DNA of 64,000 nucleotides from CAVRZR01 sp964354215 (GTDB taxonomy: Bacteria > Actinomycetota > Coriobacteriia > Anaerosomatales > CAVRZR01). The stretch covers positions 17,589-81,588 of the forward strand of contig CAYGYT010000005.1 in the NCBI GenBank assembly GCA_964354215.1. Direction: 5' to 3'. A model generated the notes under the pieces. It was given only the letters and a program-made list of their open reading frames with translations, made no database searches and had not been told where the DNA came from. Shown here piece by piece: positions 7,502 to 15,585 of the stretch; position 1 is the stretch's first letter, and every line of letters begins with the position of its first letter. A program made the position numbers and the translations under genes.

Positions 7502-8881
7502 ATGAAGGAGTTCGCGGTCTTCTGGGGATGCACGATCCCGGCGCGGTTTCCGTTCATCGAGAAGGCGACGCGGGTGATGTTCGACGACCTCGGCGTCACT
7601 GTGCACGAGCTTGAGGGCCACACCTGTTGCCCCGAAGGGACGCTCGTCAAGGCGAACGACCCGGACGCGTTCTACACGGCGGCGGCGCGAAACCTCGCCC
7701 TGGTGGAGCGTGCCGGGCTCGACCTCGTGACGCCGTGCAACGGCTGCTACTCGACGTTCAAGGAAGCTCAGAGCCATCTGCGCACGAACTGGCGTGAGCG
7801 CGATGAGATCAACGAGCGCCTCGCGCGCGAGGGCCTCGAGTACACGGGCGACCTCAAGGTCGTCCACTTCGCCGAGTGGCTCGCCGACGAGATGGGCGCA
7901 GGACTCATCGCGAGCAAGGCGACGCGTCCGTTCTGGGGCATGCGGCTCGCCGTGCACTACGGCTGTCACCTGCTTCGGCCTCAGCCGGCCGTGCGCTGGG
8001 ACGACCCGCTGAATCCCAAGAAGGTCGAGGAGCTCGTTGCCGCGCTCGGCGGGTTCGTCGTGGACTACCCGACGAAGATGCAGTGCTGCGGCGGCGCGCT
8101 CGACCGCGTGGGCGAGCGCGAGTCCTCACTCGCGTTCGCACGCCGCAAGCTCTACGACCTGCAGAACAACGAGGTCGACGCCCTCGTCGTGGTCTGCCCG
8201 TCGTGCTTCCAGCAGTTCGACCTGAACCAAGCCGCACTGCAGCGGGCGAACGAACCCGTGAACGTGCCGGTCGTGTATCTCTCCGAGCTCATCGCGCTCG
8301 CGTACGGGCACTCTCCTGAGGAGATCGGGCTCGACATGCACCGCGTGTCGGTCGATCCGTTCCTCGAGAAGTGGGGAGTCCGCGCCGAGGACAAGGCGAA
8401 GCTCTCAGAGCATTTCGACGTGCCGCTTCTCGGCAAGTGCTACTCCTGCCAGGCCTGCAAGGACGACTGCCCCGTCTGCAAGATCGACACGGCGTTCCAG
8501 CCCACGGAGATCATGGGCGAGCTCGTTCGCGGCAACATCGACGCGGTGCTTGCCGACGGCAACCTGTGGAAGTGCCTTGAGTGCTACACCTGCCAGGAGC
8601 TCTGTCACTCGGATATCGGTATGGCCGAGACGTTCCGCACGCTCAAGGAACTCTCCATTTCCGAGGGCCAGGGCCCGTCGAGTGTCACCGACTCCTACGC
8701 GATGTTCCTCGAGACCGGCACGCTCGGGAAGCCCAAGGAGGGCGCGCGCAAGAAGCTCGGACTCGATCCGCTGCCGGCAACCGGCGGCGATGCAGTAGCG
8801 AGACTGCTCGCCAACGAGGACACCGAGACCGCGGCGCCTGCTGCCGCGTCGGCGGCCTCGACCGACGAGGGAGTTGAATGA
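7502..8881 (+). CDS. HdrBC-like iron-sulfur protein (CCG domains plus ferredoxin)
   Basis: 459 residues. The first two thirds contain two CCG (cysteine-rich) domains as in heterodisulfide reductase HdrB. The first spans C-T-I-P, GHTCCPEG and TPCNGCYSTF; the second spans HYGCHLLRP, MQCCGGALDR and VVCPSCFQQFD. A C-terminal HdrC-like ferredoxin has CYSCQACKDDCPVC and CLECYTCQELCH, for two [4Fe-4S] clusters. HdrB and HdrC are thus fused in B-C order. The ATG at 7502 is preferred to 7496 because AGGAAGG (7487-7493) is then 8 nt away. It is the first gene of the operon carrying the three GOGAT pieces and overlaps the next by 4 nt. I infer it delivers electrons to GOGAT; no HdrA flavoprotein or GltD is encoded nearby. 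Confidence 0.75.
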   Translation: MKEFAVFWGCTIPARFPFIEKATRVMFDDLGVTVHELEGHTCCPEGTLVKANDPDAFYTAAARNLALVERAGLDLVTPCNGCYSTFKEAQSHLRTNWRERDEINERLAREGLEYTGDLKVVHFAEWLADEMGAGLIASKATRPFWGMRLAVHYGCHLLRPQPAVRWDDPLNPKKVEELVAALGGFVVDYPTKMQCCGGALDRVGERESSLAFARRKLYDLQNNEVDALVVVCPSCFQQFDLNQAALQRANEPVNVPVVYLSELIALAYGHSPEEIGLDMHRVSVDPFLEKWGVRAEDKAKLSEHFDVPLLGKCYSCQACKDDCPVCKIDTAFQPTEIMGELVRGNIDAVLADGNLWKCLECYTCQELCHSDIGMAETFRTLKELSISEGQGPSSVTDSYAMFLETGTLGKPKEGARKKLGLDPLPATGGDAVARLLANEDTETAAPAAASAASTDEGVE

Positions 8882-10113
8882 CGATGACAAGCACGTCGAG
8901 CATCGGCGATCCCGGCGCACGCCCGCGCTACCGCGAGGAGTCGCCGTTCAAGATTCACGGAGGCTGCGGCCTCATGGGCATCTGCGACGAGGGCGGCACG
9001 CTCATGAGCGGCGAGGTGGCGCTGAAGGCGATGGCCATCCAGCACGATCGCGGAAACGGCCTCGGCGGGGGCTTCGCCGGCTACGGGGTTTACCCGGAGT
9101 TCCCGGATCACTTCTGCTTCCACATGATGTATCACGACATCCGGGCGAAAGAGGAGACCGAGGAAGTCCTCGACCGCTACTTCACGGTCGATCTGACCGA
9201 GCCGATGCCGACGCGCCCCGTGAAAGGCATCGTCGACGCGCCGCTTCTGTGGCGCTACTTCCTGAAGCCCGACCCCCACAGACTCGAGTCGAGCGAGATG
9301 ACACCCGAGGACTTCGTGGTCCACGTCGTCATGCTCATCAATAGCAACGTCGACGGTGCGTTCGTGTCGTCCTCGGGCAAGAACATGGGCGCCTTCAAGG
9401 GCGTGGGCTATCCCGAGGACATTGGGCACTTCTTCCGCCTCGAGGAATACGAAGGCCACACCTGGGTCGGCCACAACCGCTTCCCGACGAACACCCCGGG
9501 CTGGTGGGGCGGGGCGCACCCATTCACGCTGCTTGACTGGTCGATCGTGCACAACGGCGAGATCTCGAGCTACGGCATCAATAGCCGCTACCTCGAGCAG
9601 TTCGGCTACAAGTGCACGCTTGGCACAGACACCGAGGTCGCCGCGTATCTGTTCGACCTCATGCTGCGGCGTCACAAGCTGCCGCTGTCGCTCGCGTGCA
9701 AGGCGCTCGCGTCGCCGCTGTGGACCGAGATCGACCGGATGCCCGAGGAGGAGCGCGCGGTGATGCGCTCGCTTCGCGCCGTGTACGGCCCCGGCATGCT
9801 GAACGGCCCCTTCGCGATCGTACTCGGCTTCAACGGCGGCATGGTTGCGCTGAACGACCGTATCAAGCTCCGCCCCCTCGTGGCGGCTCGCAAGGGGAGC
9901 GTGCTCATGGTCGCCTCCGAGGAGAGCGCGATGAGGGCGGTCCTCGACAACCCCGACGACGTCTGGGCGCCGAAGGCCGGCGAGCCGGTCGTTGCCCGCA
10001 TCAAGGACATGGACTGGCCGATCCACGGCGATCTCCATCTGTCACCGAGCGAGGTCTCCTGCGCCGTCACCGGCGTGCACGACGAGGCCTGCGAGACCGT
10101 AGAGGTGAGCTGA
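8878..10113 (+). CDS. Glutamate synthase, glutaminase (class II amidotransferase) subunit
   Basis: 411-residue class II glutamine amidotransferase, equivalent to the N-terminal domain of GltB. It hydrolyses glutamine and passes ammonia to the FMN subunit. The catalytic Cys is Cys30 in HGGCGLMG, preceded by 29 residues that would be cleaved if Cys must be N-terminal as in other class II enzymes. Substrate-binding blocks are GHNRFPTNT and WSIVHNGEISS, plus GTDTEV. The start ATG overlaps the previous stop (ATGA), indicating translational coupling. The stand-alone form is typical of archaeal-type, three-gene GOGAT. Confidence 0.85.
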   Translation: MTMTSTSSIGDPGARPRYREESPFKIHGGCGLMGICDEGGTLMSGEVALKAMAIQHDRGNGLGGGFAGYGVYPEFPDHFCFHMMYHDIRAKEETEEVLDRYFTVDLTEPMPTRPVKGIVDAPLLWRYFLKPDPHRLESSEMTPEDFVVHVVMLINSNVDGAFVSSSGKNMGAFKGVGYPEDIGHFFRLEEYEGHTWVGHNRFPTNTPGWWGGAHPFTLLDWSIVHNGEISSYGINSRYLEQFGYKCTLGTDTEVAAYLFDLMLRRHKLPLSLACKALASPLWTEIDRMPEEERAVMRSLRAVYGPGMLNGPFAIVLGFNGGMVALNDRIKLRPLVAARKGSVLMVASEESAMRAVLDNPDDVWAPKAGEPVVARIKDMDWPIHGDLHLSPSEVSCAVTGVHDEACETVEVS

Positions 10114-10114
10114 T

Positions 10115-11626
10115 ATGCCCGCGACCCTGATCCAGCCTGAATTCAAGGTCAAGATCGACTACGACAAGTGCCACAAGTGCGGGCGCTGCGTGCAGCAGTG
10201 CGGCTGGGGCGTGTACTCGTTCAACGAGCGACCGATCCCCGACGACACGAAGTGTCGTGCGTGCCACCGATGCGTGACGTACTGCCCGGCCCACTGCATC
10301 ACGATCCGGAAGAACGACCTCGCGTACCGCGACAACCTCAACTGGTCGCCGGCGCTTCGTAAGGGCGTCTGGCGACAGGCTGAGTCCGGTGGCGTGATGC
10401 TCACGGGCATGGGCAACGACAAGCCCTACCTCAACATCTTCGACCACCTGCTCCTCGACGCGTGCCAGGTGACGAACCCCTCAATCGACCCGCTCCGAGA
10501 ACCGATGGAGCTTCGGACGTACCTTGGCCGCAAGCCCGAAAGCATCCAGGTCGAGGCGGACGGCGAAGGCGGCTTCCGCCTGAAGGAAGGTGGCGGCGTA
10601 TCCAACAACATCGAGCTCGACGCCCCCATCATCTTCTCGCCGATGAGCTACGGCTCGGTGTCTCTGAACGTCCACAAGTCGCTCGCGATGGCCGCCGAGC
10701 GTCTCGGCATCCTCATGAATACTGGCGAAGGCGGATTGCACGCTGACCTCTACCCCTATCAGGACCACGTCATCGTCCAGGTCGCGTCCGGGCGCTTCGG
10801 CGTGAGTCCCGAGTACCTGCAGCGCGGCGCCGCAATCGAGATCAAGGTCGGACAGGGCGCAAAGCCGGGCATCGGCGGGCACCTGCCGGGCGAGAAGATC
10901 AACAAGGAAGTCTCATCGACCCGTATGATCCCTCAGGGCACGGACGCGCTCTCTCCAGCTCCGCACCACGACATCTACTCGATCGAGGACCTTAGGCAGC
11001 TCATCTACTCGCTCAAGGAGGCAAGCGGGTACAAGCCCGTGGGCGTGAAGATCGCGGCGGTGCACAACGTTGCAGCCATCGCCTCGGGCATCGTGCGTGC
11101 CGGCGCCGACTACGTGTACCTCGACGGCTTCCGCGGCGGTACCGGCGCGGCACCGCAGATCATCCGCGACCACATCGGCATCCCGGTCGAGATCGCGGTC
11201 GCGGTCGTCGACCAGCGGCTTCGCGACGAGGGCATCCGCAACCAGGCGTCGATCATCGCCGCCGGCTCGATCCGCTCCTCGGCGGACATGGCAAAGGCGA
11301 TCGCGCTTGGCGCCGATGTCGTGGCCATCGGCTCGGCGGCGCTCATGGCGCTCGGCTGCCACCTCTGCCAAGGCTGCCACACCGGTTCGTGCTCGTGGGG
11401 TCTTACGACTCAGAAGCCCGAGCTCACGCGCCGTGTCGACCCGGAGTGGGGAGCCGAGCGGCTCACTAATCTGGTGCACGCCTGGAGCCACGAGCTGCAG
11501 GAGATTCTCGGCGCACTCGGTGTGAACGCCGTCGAGTCGCTCCGTGGAAGTCGCGAGCGCCTGCGTGCTATCGGGCTCGACGCGCAGACGTGCGAGATCC
11601 TCGGCGTCAAGCCCGCAGGAATGTAG
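10115..11626 (+). CDS. Glutamate synthase, FMN-binding subunit with N-terminal ferredoxin
   Basis: 503 residues. The N-terminal 70 residues are a dicluster ferredoxin (CHKCGRCVQQC and CRACHRCVTYC). The rest is the GOGAT central/FMN TIM barrel. Recognisable parts are SPMSYGSVSLNVHKSLA, NTGEGG, GQGAKPGIGGHLPG and the flavin/2-oxoglutarate region DGFRGGTGAAP. The iron-sulfur loop GCHLCQGCHTGSCSWG would hold the [3Fe-4S] cluster. It reduces 2-iminoglutarate to glutamate using electrons entering through the ferredoxin domain. It starts 1 nt after the previous gene. No NAD(P)H-binding domain is present in the operon, so the donor is probably ferredoxin or the HdrBC-like protein. Confidence 0.88.
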   Translation: MPATLIQPEFKVKIDYDKCHKCGRCVQQCGWGVYSFNERPIPDDTKCRACHRCVTYCPAHCITIRKNDLAYRDNLNWSPALRKGVWRQAESGGVMLTGMGNDKPYLNIFDHLLLDACQVTNPSIDPLREPMELRTYLGRKPESIQVEADGEGGFRLKEGGGVSNNIELDAPIIFSPMSYGSVSLNVHKSLAMAAERLGILMNTGEGGLHADLYPYQDHVIVQVASGRFGVSPEYLQRGAAIEIKVGQGAKPGIGGHLPGEKINKEVSSTRMIPQGTDALSPAPHHDIYSIEDLRQLIYSLKEASGYKPVGVKIAAVHNVAAIASGIVRAGADYVYLDGFRGGTGAAPQIIRDHIGIPVEIAVAVVDQRLRDEGIRNQASIIAAGSIRSSADMAKAIALGADVVAIGSAALMALGCHLCQGCHTGSCSWGLTTQKPELTRRVDPEWGAERLTNLVHAWSHELQEILGALGVNAVESLRGSRERLRAIGLDAQTCEILGVKPAGM

Positions 11627-11636
11627 GGGGCACACG

Positions 11637-12467
11637 ATGATGACAGCACGGACGAGCACGAAACGGACGGGTCCGGTCGAGGGCTACCTCTACATCGAGC
11701 CGAAGGTCACGCTCGAGGGTGACACGGCCACGATCGACTCGGAGAACGTGTACTACAAGCAGCTCAACGAAGCCGTGCGCGGCGCGTATGCCGACGGCGC
11801 AAAGAGGATCGTCATCAAGAACGTGAACGGCCAGCGCTATATCGGCACCGGGATCAAGGGCGCGGAACTGCGTATCGAAGTGAACGGTACACCCGGCAAT
11901 GACATGGCGATGTTCATGGACGGTCCGACTGTTGAGGTCTTGGGCAACGCGCAGGACGGTGTCGGCAACACGATGAACGCCGGAACCGTCATCGTGCACG
12001 GAGACGCTGGGGATGTGCTCGGGTACGGGATGCGTGGCGGGAGGATCTTCATCAAGGGCGACGTGGGCTACCGCGTTGGCATCCACATGAAGGCGTACGA
12101 GAACAACGTCCCGATCATGGTCTGTGGCGGCAAGGCGCGCGACTTCTTTGGTGAGTACATGGCCGGTGGTCTTCTCGTGCTGCTCGGCATGCATTCGCGC
12201 ATCGAAGGCCCGCTCGTGGGTGGCTACCTGGGCACGGGCATGCACGGCGGGACCATATACTTGCGCGGTGAGGTCGAGCCCTGGCAGTGCGGGAAAGAGG
12301 TCGGTGTGTTCGAGGCCTCAGAGGAGGACATCGCTGCGCTGCGGCCGGTGCTCGAGGGGTACTGTGACGCACTCGACGTCGACCTTGACGAGGTGCTCTC
12401 CGTGCCGTTCACGAAACTCGTGCCCGTCTCACACCGGCCCTACGGGAAGCTCTATACGTACGTCTAG
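11637..12467 (+). CDS. Glutamate synthase, GXGXG (GltB C-terminal) subunit
   Basis: 276 residues with the right-handed beta-helix of the GltB C-terminal domain. Repeated Gly-x-x-Gly steps are visible, for example GNTMNAGTVIVHGDAGDVLG, YGMRGGRIFIKGDVGYRVG, GEYMAGGLLVLLG and GTGMHGGTIYLRG. This domain is structural in fused GOGAT and holds the synthase and amidotransferase parts together. The ATG at 11637 follows a GGGGG run at 11626-11630; the open frame reaches 11544, but that part overlaps the upstream gene. It is the last gene of the four-gene operon and is followed by a hairpin. Confidence 0.88.
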   Translation: MMTARTSTKRTGPVEGYLYIEPKVTLEGDTATIDSENVYYKQLNEAVRGAYADGAKRIVIKNVNGQRYIGTGIKGAELRIEVNGTPGNDMAMFMDGPTVEVLGNAQDGVGNTMNAGTVIVHGDAGDVLGYGMRGGRIFIKGDVGYRVGIHMKAYENNVPIMVCGGKARDFFGEYMAGGLLVLLGMHSRIEGPLVGGYLGTGMHGGTIYLRGEVEPWQCGKEVGVFEASEEDIAALRPVLEGYCDALDVDLDEVLSVPFTKLVPVSHRPYGKLYTYV

Positions 12468-12507
12468 CGGGTAGACGTGGCGAGACAGCCGAGGTGCGAA
12501 TCCGGAT

Positions 12508-12527
12508 GGCGGTCCTGCAGGGCCGCC
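12508..12527 (+). terminator. Hairpin after the GOGAT operon
   Basis: Inverted repeat GGCGGTCC-TGCA-GGGCCGCC (12508-12527) located 40 nt after the GXGXG stop, with no U-tract. It probably limits read-through into glnA. Confidence 0.45.
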
Positions 12528-12533
12528 CCCGTC

Positions 12534-12621
12534 GTTTCGTGTCGCGGTTTCGGGACAAGCCGGGCAGCTTCGGCACCCAATCCGAAAGCGAAACGCAGCC
12601 GAAACATACGCTCGGTAGTGT
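12534..12621 (+). promoter_or_regulatory. glnA promoter with GlnR-type boxes
   Basis: GTTTC occurs at 12534 and 12547, then GAAAC at 12590-12594 and 12601-12605 (11-bp step, 6-nt spacer). A TAGTGT -10-like box begins 15 bp after the last GAAAC (12616-12621). The right half (GAAAC to just past the -10) matches the promoter of the distal amt gene at 27 of 34 positions, with identical spacing. The boxes are at the place of a -35 element, which fits an activator-dependent promoter. Binding by the neighbouring GlnR-like protein is inferred. Confidence 0.6.
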
Positions 12622-12687
12622 GGTTGCAGCACCACCCAGCTGAGCAGCGACGACGCGCTACGCGCGGTCACGACAAGGAGGGTCTCT

Positions 12688-14025
12688 ATGTCACCCACGT
12701 TCGACAAGGACTACGTGCTCAAGATGGTCGAGGAGCGCGGAATCCACTTCGTGCGCTTCTGGTTCACCGACGTTCTCGGCGTGCTCAAGTCGTTCGCCGT
12801 GACCGACACCGAACTCGAAGGCGCGTTCGAGGAGGGTATGGGCTTCGACGGCTCCTCGATTGACGGTTTCACCCGCATCCAGGAATCGGACATGGTTGCC
12901 TACCCGAACCCGGAGACCTTCCAGGTGCTCCCATGGCGTCCCGGTGACAACGGCGTCGGCCGCATGTTCTGCGACATCGTCACGCCCGACGGCGCGCCGT
13001 TCGACGGCGATCCGCGCTACGCGCTCAAGCGCGTGCTCGACAAGGCGAAATCCATGGGCTACACGATGTACGTCGGCCCCGAGCTCGAGTTCTTCTACTT
13101 CGCCGATAGCAACGGCACCGAGATCCTCGACGAGGGCGGCTACTTCGACCTCACTCCGCTCGACATCGCGAGCGACCTGCGCCGCGACACCGTGCTCACG
13201 CTCGAGAAGATGGGCATTCCGGTCGAATACTCGCACCACGAGGTCGCGCCGTCGCAGCACGAGATCGACTTGCGCTACGCCGACGCTCTCAGCATGGCCG
13301 ACAACGTCATGACGTACCGCCTGGTGGTCAAGGAGGTTGCCTACGCCAACGGCGTGTACGCCACCTTCATGCCCAAGCCGATCGAGGGTCAGAACGGTTC
13401 GGGCATGCACACCCACCAGTCGCTCTTCAGCAAGGACGGTAACGCGTTCTTCGACCCCAACGATCCCGAGGGCTATCACCTGAGCACGGTCGGCAAGCAG
13501 TACATCGCGGGCTTGCTCAAGTACGCACCGGAGTTCTGCGCCGTGACCAACCCGCTCGTGAACTCCTACAAGCGTCTCGTACCGGGCTTCGAGGCACCGG
13601 TGTACGTGACATGGGCGCGGCGAAACCGCTCTGCCATGGTTCGTGTGCCCATGTACAAGCCCGGCAAGGAAGCCGCAACTCGCGTCGAATTCCGCTCCCC
13701 GGATCCGTCCTGCAACCCTTATCTGGCGTTCGCCTGCATGCTCGGGGCAGGTCTCAAGGGCGTGGAAGAGGGACTCGAGCTGCCGGCCGAGGCGAGCAAC
13801 AACATCTTCAAGATGACCCAAGAGGAGCTCGCCGCAGCGGATATCACGACCCTGCCGAAGAACCTCGGCGAGGCGATCGAGCTGTTCGAGAACTCTGACC
13901 TCATGAAGGAGGTCCTCGGCGACCACATCCACTCGTTCTATGTCGAGAACAAGAAGGCCGAGTGGGCCGACTACATCATGAACGTGAGCCAGTGGGAGCT
14001 CGACAAGTACCTCTCAACGATCTAG
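12688..14025 (+). CDS. glnA: Glutamine synthetase type I (alpha subtype)
   Basis: 445 residues, the usual length for GSI-alpha. The family blocks are present: FWFTDVLGVLKSFAV, GMGFDGSSIDGF, GPELEFFYF, PKPIEGQNGSGMHTHQS, the ATP-binding KPGKEAATRVEFRSPDPSCNPYLAFA and a C-terminal TI. The adenylylation loop with its Tyr, found in GSI-beta enzymes, is replaced by LPKNLGEAIE, so control by GlnE-type adenylylation is not expected. AAGGAGG lies 8 nt before the ATG. The 5' region carries GlnR-type boxes, and the GlnR-like gene follows, which points to transcriptional control. Confidence 0.95.
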   Translation: MSPTFDKDYVLKMVEERGIHFVRFWFTDVLGVLKSFAVTDTELEGAFEEGMGFDGSSIDGFTRIQESDMVAYPNPETFQVLPWRPGDNGVGRMFCDIVTPDGAPFDGDPRYALKRVLDKAKSMGYTMYVGPELEFFYFADSNGTEILDEGGYFDLTPLDIASDLRRDTVLTLEKMGIPVEYSHHEVAPSQHEIDLRYADALSMADNVMTYRLVVKEVAYANGVYATFMPKPIEGQNGSGMHTHQSLFSKDGNAFFDPNDPEGYHLSTVGKQYIAGLLKYAPEFCAVTNPLVNSYKRLVPGFEAPVYVTWARRNRSAMVRVPMYKPGKEAATRVEFRSPDPSCNPYLAFACMLGAGLKGVEEGLELPAEASNNIFKMTQEELAAADITTLPKNLGEAIELFENSDLMKEVLGDHIHSFYVENKKAEWADYIMNVSQWELDKYLSTI

Positions 14026-14052
14026 CCCCTGGTCCACACAGGGCCGAAGACG

Positions 14053-14083
14053 GCGCCGGGTGGGGGAAGCCCTCACCCGGCGC
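14053..14083 (+). terminator. Terminator hairpin after glnA
   Basis: A perfect 10-bp stem (GCGCCGGGTG, 14053-14062, with CACCCGGCGC, 14074-14083) starts 27 nt after the glnA stop. Its loop has GGGG and CCC that can pair further. Confidence 0.65.
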
Positions 14084-14177
14084 TGCGCTCTCCCAGCCGT
14101 TGTGTTGCGTGAGGCTGGTGGCCGGTCCGTCTCGACCCGAATTCCTGCACCGTTCTGACCCCCAGCCACGGGAGCGA

Positions 14178-14190
14178 TAGAATCGTGCAC
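14178..14190 (+). promoter_or_regulatory. -10 box of the GlnR-like gene, possibly leaderless
   Basis: TAGAAT at 14178-14183 lies 7 nt before the ATG at 14191, so transcription would begin at or next to the start codon. A weak -35-like TCTGAC precedes it by 18 bp (14154-14159). Confidence 0.45.
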
Positions 14191-14856
14191 ATGAAGCGCC
14201 TACTCGTCGCCTCCGACGACACACACACACGAGCGTGGGTCGGGCATGCAGTTGCCGACCTCGACGTGGTCGTGCTCGAGAGCGTCGTCGGGGAGTTGCA
14301 GACGAACCTCGTCGCCGGTCCGGCCGACCTCGTCGTGCTCGACGGCGGCAGGAGTGCCGAGGTCCTCGTCCAGGTGGTCGAGCAGGCGGCTGCCGGTGGA
14401 ATCGATCTCAAGCTGCTCGTGCTCATCGAGCCCGAAGGGTTGGCGGGCCTGCGGCTGCCGGTGCGTCTGCCGAGCGACTTCTTGGTCCGCGGTGCGGCGT
14501 CGGATGAGCTCGCGGTCCGCGTGCGGTCGCTACTCTGGCCGGGCGAGGAGGCCACACAACAAGAGCTCATCCGCATAGACGACCTCACGCTCAACCTCGC
14601 CACCTATCAGGCGTACCTCGGCGGGGAGCCCATCGACTTCACGTACCTCGAGTACGCGCTCTTCGCGTTCCTCGTCACGCACCCGAGCAGGACCTACTCT
14701 CGCGAGGTCCTGCTCCGCCGCGTGTGGGGCTCGGACTACTACGGCGGCTCGCGCACCGTGGACGTCCATGTCCGGCGGGTGCGGTCGAAGATCGGGGCCG
14801 AGCTTTCTCGTCGCCTTGAGACGGTGCGTAACGTCGGCTATCTCTGGAACGGCTAG
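14191..14856 (+). CDS. glnR: GlnR-like OmpR-family regulator
   Basis: 221 residues. An atypical receiver (1-110) retains Asp51 but has Arg where the switch Lys should be (FLVRGA) and poor surrounding conservation, as in orphan GlnR proteins. The winged helix strongly recalls actinobacterial GlnR in its ATYQAYLGGEPIDFTYLEYA block and WGSDYYGGSRTVDVHVRR recognition region, and in TVRNVGYLW at the end. GlnR activates or represses glnA, amt, gln and glt genes under nitrogen limitation. Position directly after glnA and GlnR-type boxes in three local promoters support the call. A GTG six nt upstream (14185) is an alternative start, but the promoter position favours 14191. No partner kinase gene is adjacent. 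Confidence 0.72.
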   Translation: MKRLLVASDDTHTRAWVGHAVADLDVVVLESVVGELQTNLVAGPADLVVLDGGRSAEVLVQVVEQAAAGGIDLKLLVLIEPEGLAGLRLPVRLPSDFLVRGAASDELAVRVRSLLWPGEEATQQELIRIDDLTLNLATYQAYLGGEPIDFTYLEYALFAFLVTHPSRTYSREVLLRRVWGSDYYGGSRTVDVHVRRVRSKIGAELSRRLETVRNVGYLWNG

Positions 14857-15497
14857 GGAGTCTTCGACCCGGTACCCGGCGCGGTACCGGGCACGGGCGG
14901 TTGACCCCGCGACTCCTCCTCGAGCCGAGTGCCCGTGAACCGGTACTCGTGTCCGCGCCGCGGGGCGCACGTTCCCTCGATGCCGTGCGCTCGCATGAAG
15001 CGGCACATCTCGTCCTGGTCGAGGAATGCGCCCGGTTCTCCGAGGAGCTTCTCGCCCCAGACCAAGGCGCGCATCCATCCGTGGGGGTCTAACTCGTGAA
15101 GCAGCACCGCTCCGCCAGGTCGTAGCACGCGTCGGATCTCCCGGGCGGCACCTTCTTGATCGCGGAAGTGATGAAAGGCGTCGGTGACGACGGCGGCGTC
15201 GAAGGAGCCGTCGGCGAAGGGCATCCTCTCGGCGACGCCGAGGACTCCGACCACGTCCGGGCGCCCGGGTAGCCGCGCGAGCAACTGCGGGGTCGGATCG
15301 AGCACGGTCACGGTACGCGCCAGATCATCGGCCAGGCGCGACGCGAGGCCGCCGCTGCCTCCGCCCACGTCGAGGACTGCCGAGCCCGGGCGGGTCAGAA
15401 ACGGTGACAGCCACGCGACCATCTCGGCAATGTCCTCGGCGGTCCAGCGCTGCCCGAATCGGTGGATGATGGGGGCCGACCAGTTGAAGAAGCCCAT
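14853..15497 (-). CDS. Class I SAM-dependent methyltransferase
   Basis: 214 residues of the UbiE/COQ5-type (Methyltransf_11) fold. Motif I is VLDVGGGSGGLASRLA (near residue 42), the acidic end of strand 2 is VLDPTP, motif II/III includes MPFADGSFDAAVVTDAFHHF, and RVLRPGGAVLLHE is the post-III block. The substrate is unknown; quinone, small-molecule or rRNA methylation are all possible. Its last 4 nt overlap the stop of the convergent GlnR-like gene. The Pro/Gly-rich last 15 residues are encoded by a palindrome that probably acts as the shared terminator. Confidence 0.85.
   Translation of the reverse strand: MGFFNWSAPIIHRFGQRWTAEDIAEMVAWLSPFLTRPGSAVLDVGGGSGGLASRLADDLARTVTVLDPTPQLLARLPGRPDVVGVLGVAERMPFADGSFDAAVVTDAFHHFRDQEGAAREIRRVLRPGGAVLLHELDPHGWMRALVWGEKLLGEPGAFLDQDEMCRFMRAHGIEGTCAPRRGHEYRFTGTRLEEESRGQPPVPGTAPGTGSKTP
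14868..14891. terminator. Convergent terminator inside the methyltransferase 3' end
   Basis: A perfect 9-bp inverted repeat CCCGGTACC / GGTACCGGG with a 6-nt loop. It lies just after the GlnR-like stop on the plus strand and within the final codons of the methyltransferase on the minus strand. Confidence 0.5.
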
Positions 15498-15585
15498 CAG
15501 CGCTCCCCTGGCGGGTAGAATCGAGGTCGTCCGCAGCGCCGACGTGCGGCGCGACTTGGGAGCACTCTACCCCGAAAGGGATTCG

